A program made the translations under genes and the position numbers. The notes below the pieces were generated by a model. That model searched no databases. It was not told where the DNA came from and saw only the letters and a program-made list of their open reading frames with translations. DNA of 64,000 nucleotides from assembly GCF_013204795.1 (NCBI RefSeq), contig NZ_JABMKW010000018.1:434001-498000 (forward strand). The letters run 5' to 3'. The stretch comes from Pedobacter panaciterrae (GTDB lineage Bacteria; Bacteroidota; Bacteroidia; Sphingobacteriales; Sphingobacteriaceae). Of the stretch, positions 1 through 9,900 are shown piece after piece; position 1 is the first letter of the stretch, and each line of letters starts with the position of its first letter.

Positions 1-42
1 TGTAATAGCTAATTACTAAATGATATTTAAAACGATTCTATT

Positions 43-450
43 TTAGGCCTCAACTGCATCGTAAACAACTACTTTCTCCCATAAATGGCTGTAGTTTTTT
101 ATAAATTCCAGGTGTATTGGATGGGTTTGATAGGTTGCCTGACCTTCAAGATCACTAAAGAACATCAGTTCAGATACCCCCCAGCTGCTATCAATAACAT
201 CGCGTTTTTCAGTACTGGCTACAATACCCACATGTAATTCTTTTACAGTCGGGATTTTCGAAAGTGCTTTCACGCCTGCGGCTAATTTATCACGATCTTC
301 TTTTGAATCTGGATTTTTCAACCAGAAAAACACATGGTGTACCACCGGATAATTTTTTTTCATATTTGATAACGGCATAGCGGTTGCAGCTGTCCCCACG
401 GCAAGTGCTGCAGCGGTTCCAATAAATTTTCTTCTGTTAGACTTGTTCAT
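43..450 (-). CDS. Dabb (stress-responsive A/B barrel) domain protein with Tat-like signal
   Basis: The 135-residue product begins with a twin-arginine-like export signal (RRKFIG at residues 6-11, then an alanine-rich stretch), so it is probably exported folded. From about residue 35 (VVHHVFFWLKN) to the end it resembles the Dabb dimeric alpha-beta barrel family, whose members range from stress proteins to small enzymes; no substrate can be named. It is the third gene of a minus-strand group, 26 bases after the carboxymuconolactone-decarboxylase-like gene and downstream of the ECF41 sigma factor, so it may belong to that regulon. The family call is by motif recognition; the operon is inferred from spacing. 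Confidence 0.75.
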   Translation of the reverse strand: MNKSNRRKFIGTAAALAVGTAATAMPLSNMKKNYPVVHHVFFWLKNPDSKEDRDKLAAGVKALSKIPTVKELHVGIVASTEKRDVIDSSWGVSELMFFSDLEGQATYQTHPIHLEFIKNYSHLWEKVVVYDAVEA

Positions 451-476
451 AATGCATAAATCTATGAAAAAAAATA

Positions 477-926
477 TTACTTCACTTCATATGTGCCAGC
501 TATTGTTCCAAAAGACTTAACCAGCCTGTTCCATGAATTAATCTGGGCTACCGCCAATGAAAGATTTGCAATATCAGCATTAGAAAAATGCTTTTTAAGC
601 TCATCATGCAGATCATCTGATTCTTTTTCGTCCTGAAGATTGGTTAATCTTTCAGCAAAAGCCAATACAGCCTTTTCTTTAGGGGTATAATAGTCTGTTT
701 CTCTCCAAACCGGCAGTGAGATCAGCCGCTGTAATGTTTCGCCTTTGTGTACCGCTTCCTTCGAGTGCATATCCAAACAATATGCGCAGCCATTAATCTG
801 CGAAACTCTCACATCCAATAAATCAATTAATAGTGGATCAATTCCTGAACTGCGGAGATAATCCTTTATCTGTCGCATTGCTTTAAATAACCCTTCCGGG
901 ATTTCGTTCTGACTAATTCGTAACAT
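477..926 (-). CDS. carboxymuconolactone decarboxylase / AhpD-like family protein
   Basis: A 149-residue AhpD-fold protein. The family motif CxxC...H is intact (C47, C50, H54 in CAYCLDMHSKEA), typical of the peroxidase-like branch with thiol chemistry rather than true decarboxylases. I start it at the ATG at 926; an upstream in-frame TTG at 953 would overlap the preceding gene and lies inside a predicted promoter, so it is unlikely. It starts 17 bases after the stop of the ECF41 sigma factor. Genes of this family are the known typical neighbours and targets of ECF41 sigma factors, which fits the promoter read at 949-975. The substrate is unknown. Confidence 0.87.
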   Translation of the reverse strand: MLRISQNEIPEGLFKAMRQIKDYLRSSGIDPLLIDLLDVRVSQINGCAYCLDMHSKEAVHKGETLQRLISLPVWRETDYYTPKEKAVLAFAERLTNLQDEKESDDLHDELKKHFSNADIANLSLAVAQINSWNRLVKSFGTIAGTYEVK

Positions 927-943
927 AAAATATTCTTTTTCTC

Positions 944-1783
944 TTAAAGACAATCAGCATATCTAAAGCGTGACAACTTATCTGGATTTCGGATAAAAAA
1001 GATATTAGCAATTTCATTTTGCTCAAAAACAAATATCTGGCAACTTACCATCACCCCATCTTCATAATGAAACATTGCCGGTTGATGATTAATCCTTCCA
1101 TATTTAAAGGTTCGTTTGGCAAAGAATTTCGTTTGCAATCCTTTTAAAAACTTAATTACATTAGCCCTACCCAAAACAGGCCTTAAAGCAGCCAGTACTT
1201 TTCCGCCGCCATCAGAAATCACAGAGATCTCCGCCTTAAGCATCAACTCCAGCTCCTGAACATCACCCCTCTTTATTGCATTTACATATTTTAAGAGCAA
1301 TTCTGTTTCCACATCATTTTTACCCTGCTTCTCCCTCTGTTGCAAGCTTTGTTTTGCTCGCTTCAAAATTTGTCGCGAGTTATCAATGGTTATTTCCAAT
1401 ACCTCAGCAAGCTCTTCATGGCTATAATCAAAAGCTTCTTTTAGAATAAACACTGCCCTTTGGCGAGGCGTTAATTTTTCCAGAAGCACCATTAAGGAAT
1501 AAGAAAGCACCTCTTTTTTACTCAGGGCAGAATCAGCGTCATTGGTATCAATAGGTTCCGGCAACCATATTCCCGGATACTCATGTTGCAACCGCTCATT
1601 TTGCTTCTTGTAATTAATAGCCAAATTAATTACTGTACGCACCAAATAAGCTTTTTCATTAATAACATTGGAATCTATCTGCAAGAATTTTAGAAAAGCA
1701 TCTTGTACGATATCGAGTGAAGCCTCGTAGGATCCTGTAATATTGTATGCGTACGTAGTCAGTAAGGGCCTTAAATGATTCAT
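944..1783 (-). CDS. ECF41-type RNA polymerase sigma factor with fused SnoaL-like C-terminal domain
   Basis: A 279-residue sigma-70 family protein. Region 2 (YEASLDIVQDAFLKF, about residues 19-33) and region 4 (about 85-155, HTH near YSHEELAEVLEIT) are followed by a roughly 110-residue C-terminal extension. All three ECF41 hallmarks are visible: WLPEP in the linker (73-77), DGGGK in the extension (191-195) and NPDKL near the end (266-270). In ECF41 members the extension replaces a separate anti-sigma factor and tunes activity. No anti-sigma gene lies next to it. The start is the ATG at 1783; the TPM-lipoprotein gene is divergent, and its real start at 1844 leaves about 60 bases for promoters. 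Confidence 0.93.
   Translation of the reverse strand: MNHLRPLLTTYAYNITGSYEASLDIVQDAFLKFLQIDSNVINEKAYLVRTVINLAINYKKQNERLQHEYPGIWLPEPIDTNDADSALSKKEVLSYSLMVLLEKLTPRQRAVFILKEAFDYSHEELAEVLEITIDNSRQILKRAKQSLQQREKQGKNDVETELLLKYVNAIKRGDVQELELMLKAEISVISDGGGKVLAALRPVLGRANVIKFLKGLQTKFFAKRTFKYGRINHQPAMFHYEDGVMVSCQIFVFEQNEIANIFFIRNPDKLSRFRYADCL
949..975 (-). promoter_or_regulatory. candidate ECF41-dependent promoter for the decarboxylase-like gene
   Basis: On the minus strand TGTCACG (969-975) is followed after exactly 16 bases by TGTC (949-952). The ECF41 promoter I recall from the literature is TGTCACA-N16-CGTC, so 9 of 11 bases and the spacing match. The element lies inside the last codons and just past NPDKL of the sigma-factor gene, and would start transcription about 15 bases before the ATG at 926. 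The match is seen; function is inferred. Confidence 0.6.
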
Positions 1784-1843
1784 AGTACTACTATTTCAAA
1801 CTTAAAGAAAAAAAGAGATATTTACTTAACGCTACAAACGCTC

Positions 1844-3385
1844 ATGAGAACATCAACGCTACTGCCATTTATCCTTTTATTCTCCATATTTATTGGGTGT
1901 AAACAATCGAAAGAGAAATTAATTCTTAACATCCCAGACCCTAAAACACTTAACGAATCATATGTCAGCAATCCAGACAAAATACTTGCAGACGAGACTG
2001 TTTTTACATTAAATGAAAAACTCAGGGAATTAGACCAGTCGGGGAAAGCACATATTGATGTGGTATTTGTCAAGACTATTGGAGATAATGTACCCAAGGA
2101 AATTGCAACAATGTTATTCAACTCATGGAAAATCGGTGACAAGAAAACCAATAATGGCTTGCTTATATTTATAGTTGAAGACCAACACCGGATAGAGTTT
2201 GAAACAGGTTATGGATTAGAAGGAATATTGCCTGATGTAACATGTTACAAAATCCAGCAAGACTACATGATTCCCTATGCCAAGCAGAACGACTATGACA
2301 ATGCAGTAAAAAAAGGCGTAGATGCGGTTATTGAACACATCACCACAGAAAACAATGCAATATACCAAGCACCCGACACCACTTCAGTTGCAGAGGTTGA
2401 GGCCCCACCGGCTATTATTGACCCTGGCATTTCAGAACCTTATGATATCACCCCACAAGCCCTCACAGCACCGGTAAAACAAAGGGCCGCTCCCATTGTT
2501 GATTTCCTTTTGCTCATAATCCTTGCCATTTATATTGTATTTTCTTCGTTGGTTGGTCAGCGGTTAACAGCACACAAAGGCATACCGCGACTAAAAAATC
2601 CTGTGATCTATTTTCTTTGGATAGTACCGGTTACCCTGGTTATTTTATTAAACATATACCTGCCATTTGAATGGCATAACATCAGAACAATTCTAATACT
2701 CTATTTCTTTCTATGGGCGTACGTGAACTTACATTTCTACTTTTTAGGCAGGAAGCTAACTGCCACCCTAAAAGATAAAACACCGCACGAACAGTATCTG
2801 ACATGGCAATCAACACATTTGCCATCCCAATACATCAGAAAAGCATTCCCTACAACATTTTTAACATCCTACTGGAATAAGTACACTGAACTGCTGCATA
2901 CTTTGCGATCAAGCCCAATGACATGCGAAAAATGCAGCAATAAGATGATTATACTAAATGAAGAAAAAGATGATCAATACCTGTTAAAAGGAAATATTAT
3001 AGAAGAGCAAATTGACTCCATAGATTACGATGTATGGGTATGCAGATCTTGTAAAACAGAACTGATACTCGATTATAAGAATCCTGAATCTAAAGCCCAG
3101 GAATGCTCAAAATGTCATTTCCATACCTTTTTATATAAACGAAGGGCTATCCATAAAGCTTCAACCACAGAAAATGAGGGCTTCGGCTATAGCTATTATC
3201 TATGCGAATATTGCAAATACGAAGAGAAGATAAAGTTTATCATCCCAAAAGTATCAACCTCAAGCGGATCTTCCTCTTCGGGCAGCAGCAGCAGCTGGTC
3301 TTCTTCTTCCAGCAGCAGTAGTAGCAGTTCTTCAAGCAGCAGCGGAGGCTCATCAGGAGGCGGCGGGGCTGGCAGCAGTTGGTAG
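1844..3385 (+). CDS. TPM-domain lipoprotein with three membrane segments, four CxxC motifs and a Ser/Gly tail
   Basis: A 513-residue protein read from the ATG at 1844, because this puts a lipoprotein signal (lipobox FIGC) at the N-terminus; upstream in-frame codons would bury it. Residues of about 40-175 match the TPM (YgcG/Psb32) domain, with VKTIGDNV and the FETGYGLEGILPD motif. Three hydrophobic segments follow (near 225-245, 257-277 and 285-310). Then come four CxxC pairs (C361/C364, C400/C403, C421/C424, C454/C457), enough for two zinc-ribbon-like sites. The last ~40 residues are almost only Ser, Gly and a few Trp, as in other TPM proteins that end in Gly/Ser-rich tails. TPM domains are linked to membrane-protein repair and phosphatase-like activity; the function here is unknown. 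Confidence 0.8.
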   Translation: MRTSTLLPFILLFSIFIGCKQSKEKLILNIPDPKTLNESYVSNPDKILADETVFTLNEKLRELDQSGKAHIDVVFVKTIGDNVPKEIATMLFNSWKIGDKKTNNGLLIFIVEDQHRIEFETGYGLEGILPDVTCYKIQQDYMIPYAKQNDYDNAVKKGVDAVIEHITTENNAIYQAPDTTSVAEVEAPPAIIDPGISEPYDITPQALTAPVKQRAAPIVDFLLLIILAIYIVFSSLVGQRLTAHKGIPRLKNPVIYFLWIVPVTLVILLNIYLPFEWHNIRTILILYFFLWAYVNLHFYFLGRKLTATLKDKTPHEQYLTWQSTHLPSQYIRKAFPTTFLTSYWNKYTELLHTLRSSPMTCEKCSNKMIILNEEKDDQYLLKGNIIEEQIDSIDYDVWVCRSCKTELILDYKNPESKAQECSKCHFHTFLYKRRAIHKASTTENEGFGYSYYLCEYCKYEEKIKFIIPKVSTSSGSSSSGSSSSWSSSSSSSSSSSSSSSGGSSGGGGAGSSW

Positions 3386-3410
3386 GCGCTTATTAATTAA
3401 CTAATTAATT

Positions 3411-4475
3411 ATGAAACAAATTATACGTTTAATCTTCATTATTTTACTTACCGCAGATTCATTAAAAGCTCAGGAATCTTTTACAATAAGCGGCACTGTA
3501 TTTAACGCAAAAGAGGAAATTATACAAGGTGCTACTGTGTTTATTGATGGCTCTGAAAAAGGTACAGCAACCAATGCAAAGGGCGAGTTTAAATTTGCCA
3601 ATATAAAACCCGGCACCTATCAGGTAATTGTGAGCATGATTGGTTATGCTTCCACAAAACAAAATGTAATTATCCAGAACCAGTCTGCTTCACTAAATAT
3701 TCATATTAAAGAAAAAACAACTGTTCTGCGTGAAGTAGTAATTGGTGATGACTCTCAGCGCAAAGAAAACATAAAAATATTTCTTAAGAATTTCCTGGGT
3801 GAGTCTGCTAATGCAAAAAAATGCAAGATACTAAACCTCGAAATTATTGATTTTTCGACCATCAAGACAATACTGGAGGCCACATCAGATGACTTCCTGA
3901 TTATTGAAAACAAAAGCCTGGGCTACCGCATAAAATACCTGCTCAGAAACTTTCGCTACAACAAGGGAACGGGAGTTACAAGTTACGATGGGGAATCTGT
4001 ATTTGAAAATTTGGCAGGTACTGAAGAAGAAAAAAGCACCTGGATTGAAAACAGGAAAAAAGCTTACCAGGGTTCCCTCATGCATTACTTAAGATCACTC
4101 TATAAAAACAATTTGAGGCAAGAGGGCTTTATTACTCTTGAAGTAAAGAACAACAATCAGCCATTACAATTAGCTCCCAATCCGGTAAACATGGAGCAAT
4201 ACATCAATACTGTTGACAGCAATTTTATTCAGTTGAAATTCAAAACCCGTCTATATATTGTTTTTAATAAAGAGAATACTTTGAAAGCTGACAGCCAGGA
4301 TCAAAATGGTACCATCACAAAAATGATGGGGAAGGATGGTTCTATTATGCGCCTGTTTTTAGATAATGCTATAATAGACAGTAAAGGCAGCTATGTAGAT
4401 TACAGAAGCTTTTTTATACAGGGCTTTTGGGGTGGCAAAAGAATTGGCGACCAACTGCCATTTGAATATAATTAG
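3411..4475 (+). CDS. secreted CarboxypepD_reg-like domain protein, function unknown
   Basis: 354 residues with a signal peptide (residues 1-20, ending at Ala-Gln-Glu) and a CarboxypepD_reg-like beta-sandwich at about 23-105 (SGTVFNAKEEIIQGATVFID, then the NAKGEFKF and IGY motifs). This domain usually begins SusC-type receptors, but no plug or barrel follows. The remaining 240 residues are a domain I know only from similar Bacteroidota proteins of unknown role. It lies 25 bases after the TPM lipoprotein on the same strand and probably shares its transcript. The product is likely periplasmic or outer-membrane associated. Confidence 0.72.
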   Translation: MKQIIRLIFIILLTADSLKAQESFTISGTVFNAKEEIIQGATVFIDGSEKGTATNAKGEFKFANIKPGTYQVIVSMIGYASTKQNVIIQNQSASLNIHIKEKTTVLREVVIGDDSQRKENIKIFLKNFLGESANAKKCKILNLEIIDFSTIKTILEATSDDFLIIENKSLGYRIKYLLRNFRYNKGTGVTSYDGESVFENLAGTEEEKSTWIENRKKAYQGSLMHYLRSLYKNNLRQEGFITLEVKNNNQPLQLAPNPVNMEQYINTVDSNFIQLKFKTRLYIVFNKENTLKADSQDQNGTITKMMGKDGSIMRLFLDNAIIDSKGSYVDYRSFFIQGFWGGKRIGDQLPFEYN

Positions 4476-4516
4476 ATTCATCTATCTTTATATTGATCAT
4501 CAAAAAATAGAAACAG

Positions 4517-4987
4517 ATGGAAAAGAATATTCCAACACTTTACGAATGGGCCGGAGGCATGCCTGTTTTTGAGAAACTTATGAGTTCTTTTTATAAAAAA
4601 GTTCTGCTTGATGACACTCTTGAACCTATTTTTAAACATATGTCTGCCGATCATCAATTGCATGTAGCACATTTTATTGCCGAAGTTTTTGGTGGCCCTA
4701 AAATGTACAGTTCCGAAGAAGGTTCGCACTTTAAAATGATTCAAAAACACCTTGGCAAACATTTAACAGAAACCCATAGAAAACGTTGGGTGCAGCTTCT
4801 TATAGAAACTGCAGACGAGCTTACTTTACCTGCTGATCCTGAGTTTCGCTCGGCATTTGTAGCCTATATTGAATGGGGAACCAGGATTGCTGTTTTGAAT
4901 TCTTCAGAAATGGAAGTGGCATTAAATCCGGATGAACCCATGCCCAAATGGGGATGGGGAGAGCCTGGCGGGCCTTTTATCCCATAA
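4517..4987 (+). CDS. group II truncated hemoglobin
   Basis: A 156-residue globin of the 2/2 truncated type. The group II signatures FGGP-x-x-Y (in AEVFGGPKMY) and the proximal histidine segment MIQKHLGKH, followed by RKRWVQ with the G8 tryptophan, are all visible. Such globins bind O2, CO or NO and are thought to act in NO or oxygen chemistry in the cytoplasm. The tail beyond the globin fold is Pro/Gly/Trp rich (PMPKWGWGEPGGPF), also seen in close relatives. The gene stands alone, 41 bases after the preceding gene. Confidence 0.92.
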   Translation: MEKNIPTLYEWAGGMPVFEKLMSSFYKKVLLDDTLEPIFKHMSADHQLHVAHFIAEVFGGPKMYSSEEGSHFKMIQKHLGKHLTETHRKRWVQLLIETADELTLPADPEFRSAFVAYIEWGTRIAVLNSSEMEVALNPDEPMPKWGWGEPGGPFIP

Positions 4988-5103
4988 ACACAATAGTTCG
5001 TATTTCTGACCTCCCCTACTCATTCTTAGTTCGTAAAAATGTGCATTTTCTCGAACAAGTGTAAAACAAGCGACGAACCAGCTTTAACCAAAGTATACAA
5101 GAA

Positions 5104-5140
5104 AGGGTTGTCAGGGACAACTTTACGCCCTAACAACCCT
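5104..5140 (-). terminator. hairpin downstream of the SusD-like gene
   Basis: AGGGTTGT-c-AGGG (5104-5116) pairs with CCCT-a-ACAACCCT (5128-5140) across an 11-base loop. On the minus strand it is followed by a U-rich stretch (TTTCTTGT), so it probably ends the sigma-FecR-SusC-SusD transcript 19 bases after the SusD stop. The U-tract is imperfect. Confidence 0.55.
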
Positions 5141-5158
5141 AAAAAAAACTGAATAACC

Positions 5159-6919
5159 TTAGTATCCCTGATTCTGATGGAATGCCTTGGTTACATCTAA
5201 AGTTGATTGAGGTATTGGAAATATCCTTCTTGTAGGCTGAGATGTTGGCTTGGCACTAAAAGGAAGTTCATATTTTCCAAAGCGGATCATTTGTGGTCTT
5301 CTGAACATTTCCCAATACGTTTCAAAAGCAATCTCTTTATAAAGACCAGCCTCGTCAAGCGATGTTATCGCTACACCCGGTGCATTTCCATAAAGCGATT
5401 CTCTTTTTCTTGACGTGCGTAAAATGTTGATGTCGTTTAATGCCAAGGCAGTTTGTCCTTTACGGAAATAGGCTTCTGCCCTCATGGTATAAATAACGCC
5501 TAAACGGAACAAGGGGATATCAACATTGCTGGTTCCGTTTCCTTCTTCAGGGTCAAACTCAAACTTAAATACGCGCGCTCCCCTGTTGATCTGGTTTTGA
5601 GCAAACACAGCTTGTGTAGGGTTAGTAAAATTAAGTTCAGGAGTAAAATCCATACGTGTACCGGTACTTTTTTCCATATAAAGCTCAGAAACTTTAATCC
5701 TTCCGTTGTCAGTCATTTCAAAACCACCCGAAGCATTAAGTTTAGGCCCATACTGAGGCCCAACCATGATGCCGCGATTGAAATGAAACCATGGCAGGTT
5801 ATTGCTTTTAGGAACAATATCTGATGCGGGAACACTACCCACTGCATCGTTCATAAACCAGGTTCCATCGCTATACTGGTACTTTCTGGTAAACCTTGGA
5901 TCGTCGTGGTTTCCATTCCAGGTAGCATAAAACTCCGGACTGATACAGGCTGCATTAGTTCCTCTGTTTGCAGGAGATGGTTTTTGGTTACGCTCTACAC
6001 CAACATATGCAAAGGAATTAGAACCGTTTCTGATGTAATCTATTTTTTGCACCACCACAAAAATAAGTTCAGAACCACCTGAATTTTTGATTGCGAAGTT
6101 GTCGAAATAGTTGGTTTCCAAACGGAATTTACCAGGGTTGATCAATAATGAGGTGTAATAGATCACCTTATCCATATCAGTATCATTGCTGTTTACCGAC
6201 TTCTCATTAAAATTAAAGGAAGCTGCATAGCGATCTTTATACACTGCACGGTTAAGGTACATATTAGCTAATAATCCATAAGCCGCCTCTTTAGTAAACC
6301 TTCCGTTATGAGTGGATTGCTCTCCCAACGTGGCAAGACTTGGAATTAAACCCTCTACCTCGGTAATAAGTCCGTCTATTGCTGATGCTGCCTGTCTAAT
6401 TTCTAACGGGGCATTTTCATTAGCTGGATCACGGTAAGGCGCTTGCCCAAACAGATCAAGGGTAGTATAGGTATAGTAGGCTAATAAGCCTTTAGCTTCG
6501 GCAAGGAAAAGATCCTTTTGTGCGCCGGTACCCGTGCTGTTTGCTTTTATAGCTGTTAATGATCTGGTGATGCCATTGGTAAGCATATTCCAGTTATCTG
6601 TTACAATCGGATTATCGGCCGCCCAGGTAAACTCATGCATAGAACGCCATTTACCGCCATCGCCCCAGTCGCTTCCACGTGTAGGCAGCAGGGCCTCGTC
6701 TGTTGTATATTCCTGTAATGAAAATACCGCCCCATGATCTACAAAGGTTCCGTCGCCCAACCTGTCGTAAGCTGCCGCTAAAGCACCCGCAGGATTGGAA
6801 GCATCTTCACCTAATACTTCATCAAGCACAACCTCGTTTAATTTTGTACAGTTGGTAAGAAACAAGGCTCCAAGTAGAAATATGATATTTCTTGCTCTAA
6901 ATAGTTTGTTTGTTTTCAT
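5159..6919 (-). CDS. SusD/RagB family outer-membrane nutrient-binding lipoprotein
   Basis: A 586-residue SusD-like protein. It has a lipoprotein signal (lipobox LTNC near residue 24), the helical TPR-containing N-terminal half (EAKGLLAYYTYTTLDLFGQAPY) and the usual C-terminal pattern with MRAEAYFRKGQTALALNDIN and ending in HQNQGY. SusD proteins sit on the cell surface as the lid of the SusC channel and capture oligosaccharides or other nutrients. The start lies 2 bases after the SusC stop, so the pair is translated together. No glycoside hydrolase is adjacent, so the substrate cannot be inferred. Confidence 0.96.
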   Translation of the reverse strand: MKTNKLFRARNIIFLLGALFLTNCTKLNEVVLDEVLGEDASNPAGALAAAYDRLGDGTFVDHGAVFSLQEYTTDEALLPTRGSDWGDGGKWRSMHEFTWAADNPIVTDNWNMLTNGITRSLTAIKANSTGTGAQKDLFLAEAKGLLAYYTYTTLDLFGQAPYRDPANENAPLEIRQAASAIDGLITEVEGLIPSLATLGEQSTHNGRFTKEAAYGLLANMYLNRAVYKDRYAASFNFNEKSVNSNDTDMDKVIYYTSLLINPGKFRLETNYFDNFAIKNSGGSELIFVVVQKIDYIRNGSNSFAYVGVERNQKPSPANRGTNAACISPEFYATWNGNHDDPRFTRKYQYSDGTWFMNDAVGSVPASDIVPKSNNLPWFHFNRGIMVGPQYGPKLNASGGFEMTDNGRIKVSELYMEKSTGTRMDFTPELNFTNPTQAVFAQNQINRGARVFKFEFDPEEGNGTSNVDIPLFRLGVIYTMRAEAYFRKGQTALALNDINILRTSRKRESLYGNAPGVAITSLDEAGLYKEIAFETYWEMFRRPQMIRFGKYELPFSAKPTSQPTRRIFPIPQSTLDVTKAFHQNQGY

Positions 6920-6921
6920 TT

Positions 6922-9900
6922 TTATAATTTTATAGTTGCACCAAAAAGAAACGTTTTTGCAGTTGGATAGCTAGAATAATCTATACCCAATGATTGGTTT
7001 CCACCACTCGCTTTTGGACTGTTAATTAATGGGTCGTAACCACTGTATTTAGTGATTGTAAATAAATTTTGTCCGGTAACATAAATGCCTAAACCATTAA
7101 GCCAGGTCAGCTTGTTGAACTTAAAATTATAGCCCAAACGTGCTGAATTAAGTCTTAAGAAATCCGATTTCTCTAAGTAAAGTGTAGAAAGCTGAGGGGG
7201 ATTTGCAGGATTGGCACCAGATTTAAAATAACGGGTAGAAACGTTTCTGTCTGAAGCCAGGTTATTAATGTTTAATGCATTTAACCCCGTATTATTTACC
7301 AAATAACCACCCGACTGGCCTATGATTGAAAAGGAGAAGTCGAAGCTTTTGTAATTCATCTGGCTATTAAAACCGTAGGTAAATTTGGGAATTGCACCTT
7401 GAATGATCACACGGTCATTGTTATTGATTACCCCATCGTTATTAACATCCTTAAAGATGTTAGCTCCTTTATCATCATATCCGATATGTTCCAATAGGTA
7501 AAATGAGCCAGCAGCATAACCACTTTTATAAATATTGGCCGCTACCCCTGACTGTCCGGGACCTGAAATTGTTCCTGAGAGGATTTCGGAAACGGGTAGG
7601 TTTTCAATTTTATTTTGAAGTGTGGCACCGTTGACATCAATTGACCAGCTGAAATTACCATTGTCGATCAGCCTGGAGCCCAACATAAACTCAAACCCTT
7701 TGTTTACTATTTTACCATCAATATTTACCCATACGGTATTGGTAGGGCTTAGCACCTGTGAAGGAATATTAAGAATGGCATCAGTTGTGGTTTTTTTGAA
7801 ATAATCTAATGTTCCGTATAATTTGCCTTTCCATAGTTCAAAATCCAATCCCACGTTGTATTGAGTTACTACTTCCCACTTTAAATCAGGATTTGGTGTT
7901 CTGGTAACAGAGATGCCGTTTACCAGAGCTAAATCATTATACAAATAGTATCCGTCGCCGGTTGATAGTGCGTAACTGGCTTTAGTGATTTTGTTTTCGA
8001 CCTCCTGGTTACCAGTTTGACCCCAACTGGCTCTTAATTTTAGGTTATCAAGGAAAGAAACATCTTTCAGGAAATCTTCCTGCGACATGTTCCAGCCAAG
8101 TGCAAAGGAAGGAAAGTAACCGTATTTGTTGTTTTTTCCGAAACGGGTAGAACCATCGGCACGTACAGAAGCTGTTAACAGGTATTTATTTGCATACGAG
8201 TAGTTAACCCTTGAGAAAAAAGACTGCAATTCATTTTCCTGCGCAAATCCGAATACTCCTGTTTGTTTACCTGCAAAACCAGGGTTGTTTTCTGGTAAAA
8301 CACCTGAGCTTTGATCAGCTATCCCATCAATGCTAAAGCTATTTCCGCCCCGCTCAAACTTTTGATAGGAGAACCCGCCAAGTACTTCCAGTTTGTGTTT
8401 GCCTTCTAACAGGTTATAGTTCAGGTAGTGCTCCATAAGCGTGCTTTTGGAGTTTAAATTGTACTGCACGTATTTCCCGGTTGGATTAATGTCTGTTAGG
8501 TTAGGGAATATAGTGGTATTCCTTTCTGCTACAGAACGATCTAAGCCCAGGTTAAATTTGTATTCAAGGCCTTTTACTATTCTGAATGAAACGTCCATAT
8601 TTCCAAGCACTCTTAACGTGCGTGTTCTGTCGCGATAAACGCTAAGCAAATAAGCCGGGTTGTAATGCGCATTCATGTTGAAATTGGTGTATTTACCATT
8701 TTCATCAAATACCGGACGTGTTGGATTAGACATTAAGGTTTGGATGATCAGCTGTCCATTGGAACCTCCATCGTCGCTGGTCGGAACGCCATCATCTTTT
8801 GTTTCACTTGCGGTAAGGTTTACGCCTATTTTTAAACGCTGGTTGTCAAGAAAAGATTCAGAGGCATTGATCCTGCCTGAAGTACGTCTGAAGTCACTGT
8901 TTTTAACAATACCTTCCTGGTCCATCTGTGCGGCAGACACATAGTAGTTACCAGAATTTGTTTGTTTCGAAAACGATAATGAATTGTTTCTGGTTTGTGC
9001 GCGACGATAAATCACATCCTGCCAATCGGTGTTGCCACCATGGTCAAAAGCTTTCTCGGTAATTGCATTACGGTATTCATCTGCCGAAAGCAGATCAAGC
9101 TTATGTGCTACGGTAGAAAGGCCAAGGTAAGAATCGGCGGTAAAGGTCGCCTCTCCCTTTTTCCCTTTTTTAGTGGTTACAATAACTACCCCGTTGGAAC
9201 CGCGGGCTCCATAAATTGCAGCTGCAGAAGCATCTTTTAAAACAGAGATAGATTCAATATCACTTGTATTTAAAAAGTTAAGCGGGTTCTTTGCCTTGGA
9301 TGATCCAAATCCTACATTTTGTCCGGTCGGGCTTACGTCGTCGTTAGTTAAAGGTACTCCATCTACTACAAAAAGCGGCGTGCTTCCACTTCTGATAGAG
9401 CCTACACCACGGATGGTTACATCAACACCACCACCCGGCTCACCGCTGCTGTTCACTACCCTTACACCGGCAACTTTACCTTGCAATAAGTTATCGGCCG
9501 ATACCACAACTCCTTGTCTGAAGCTCTTTTCATCCAATTGGGTAACTGAACCGGTTACATCTTTCTTTGTTTGTTTTCCATAACCTACAACTAAAACTTC
9601 GCCCAGACTGGATGCATCAGGCTCCAGTTTAATGGTAAGCACATCGGCATCAATTACAACCAGTTTGCTTTTATATCCAATAAATGATACTTCTAAGGTT
9701 TTTCCTTTGGCAGATCTGATTTCAAATTCGCCTTTAGTACCTGTACTAACAGCATTTTTAGAATCTGTTTCTTTAACTGTTGCACCTATAAGCGGCAGGT
9801 CGTTTTCATCCAACACTTTACCCTTTATGGTTTGTTGAATTGAAAACACTTTAGCAGGTGTTTTATCTTTTTTATTCTTACTGATCAACACCAGATTTTC

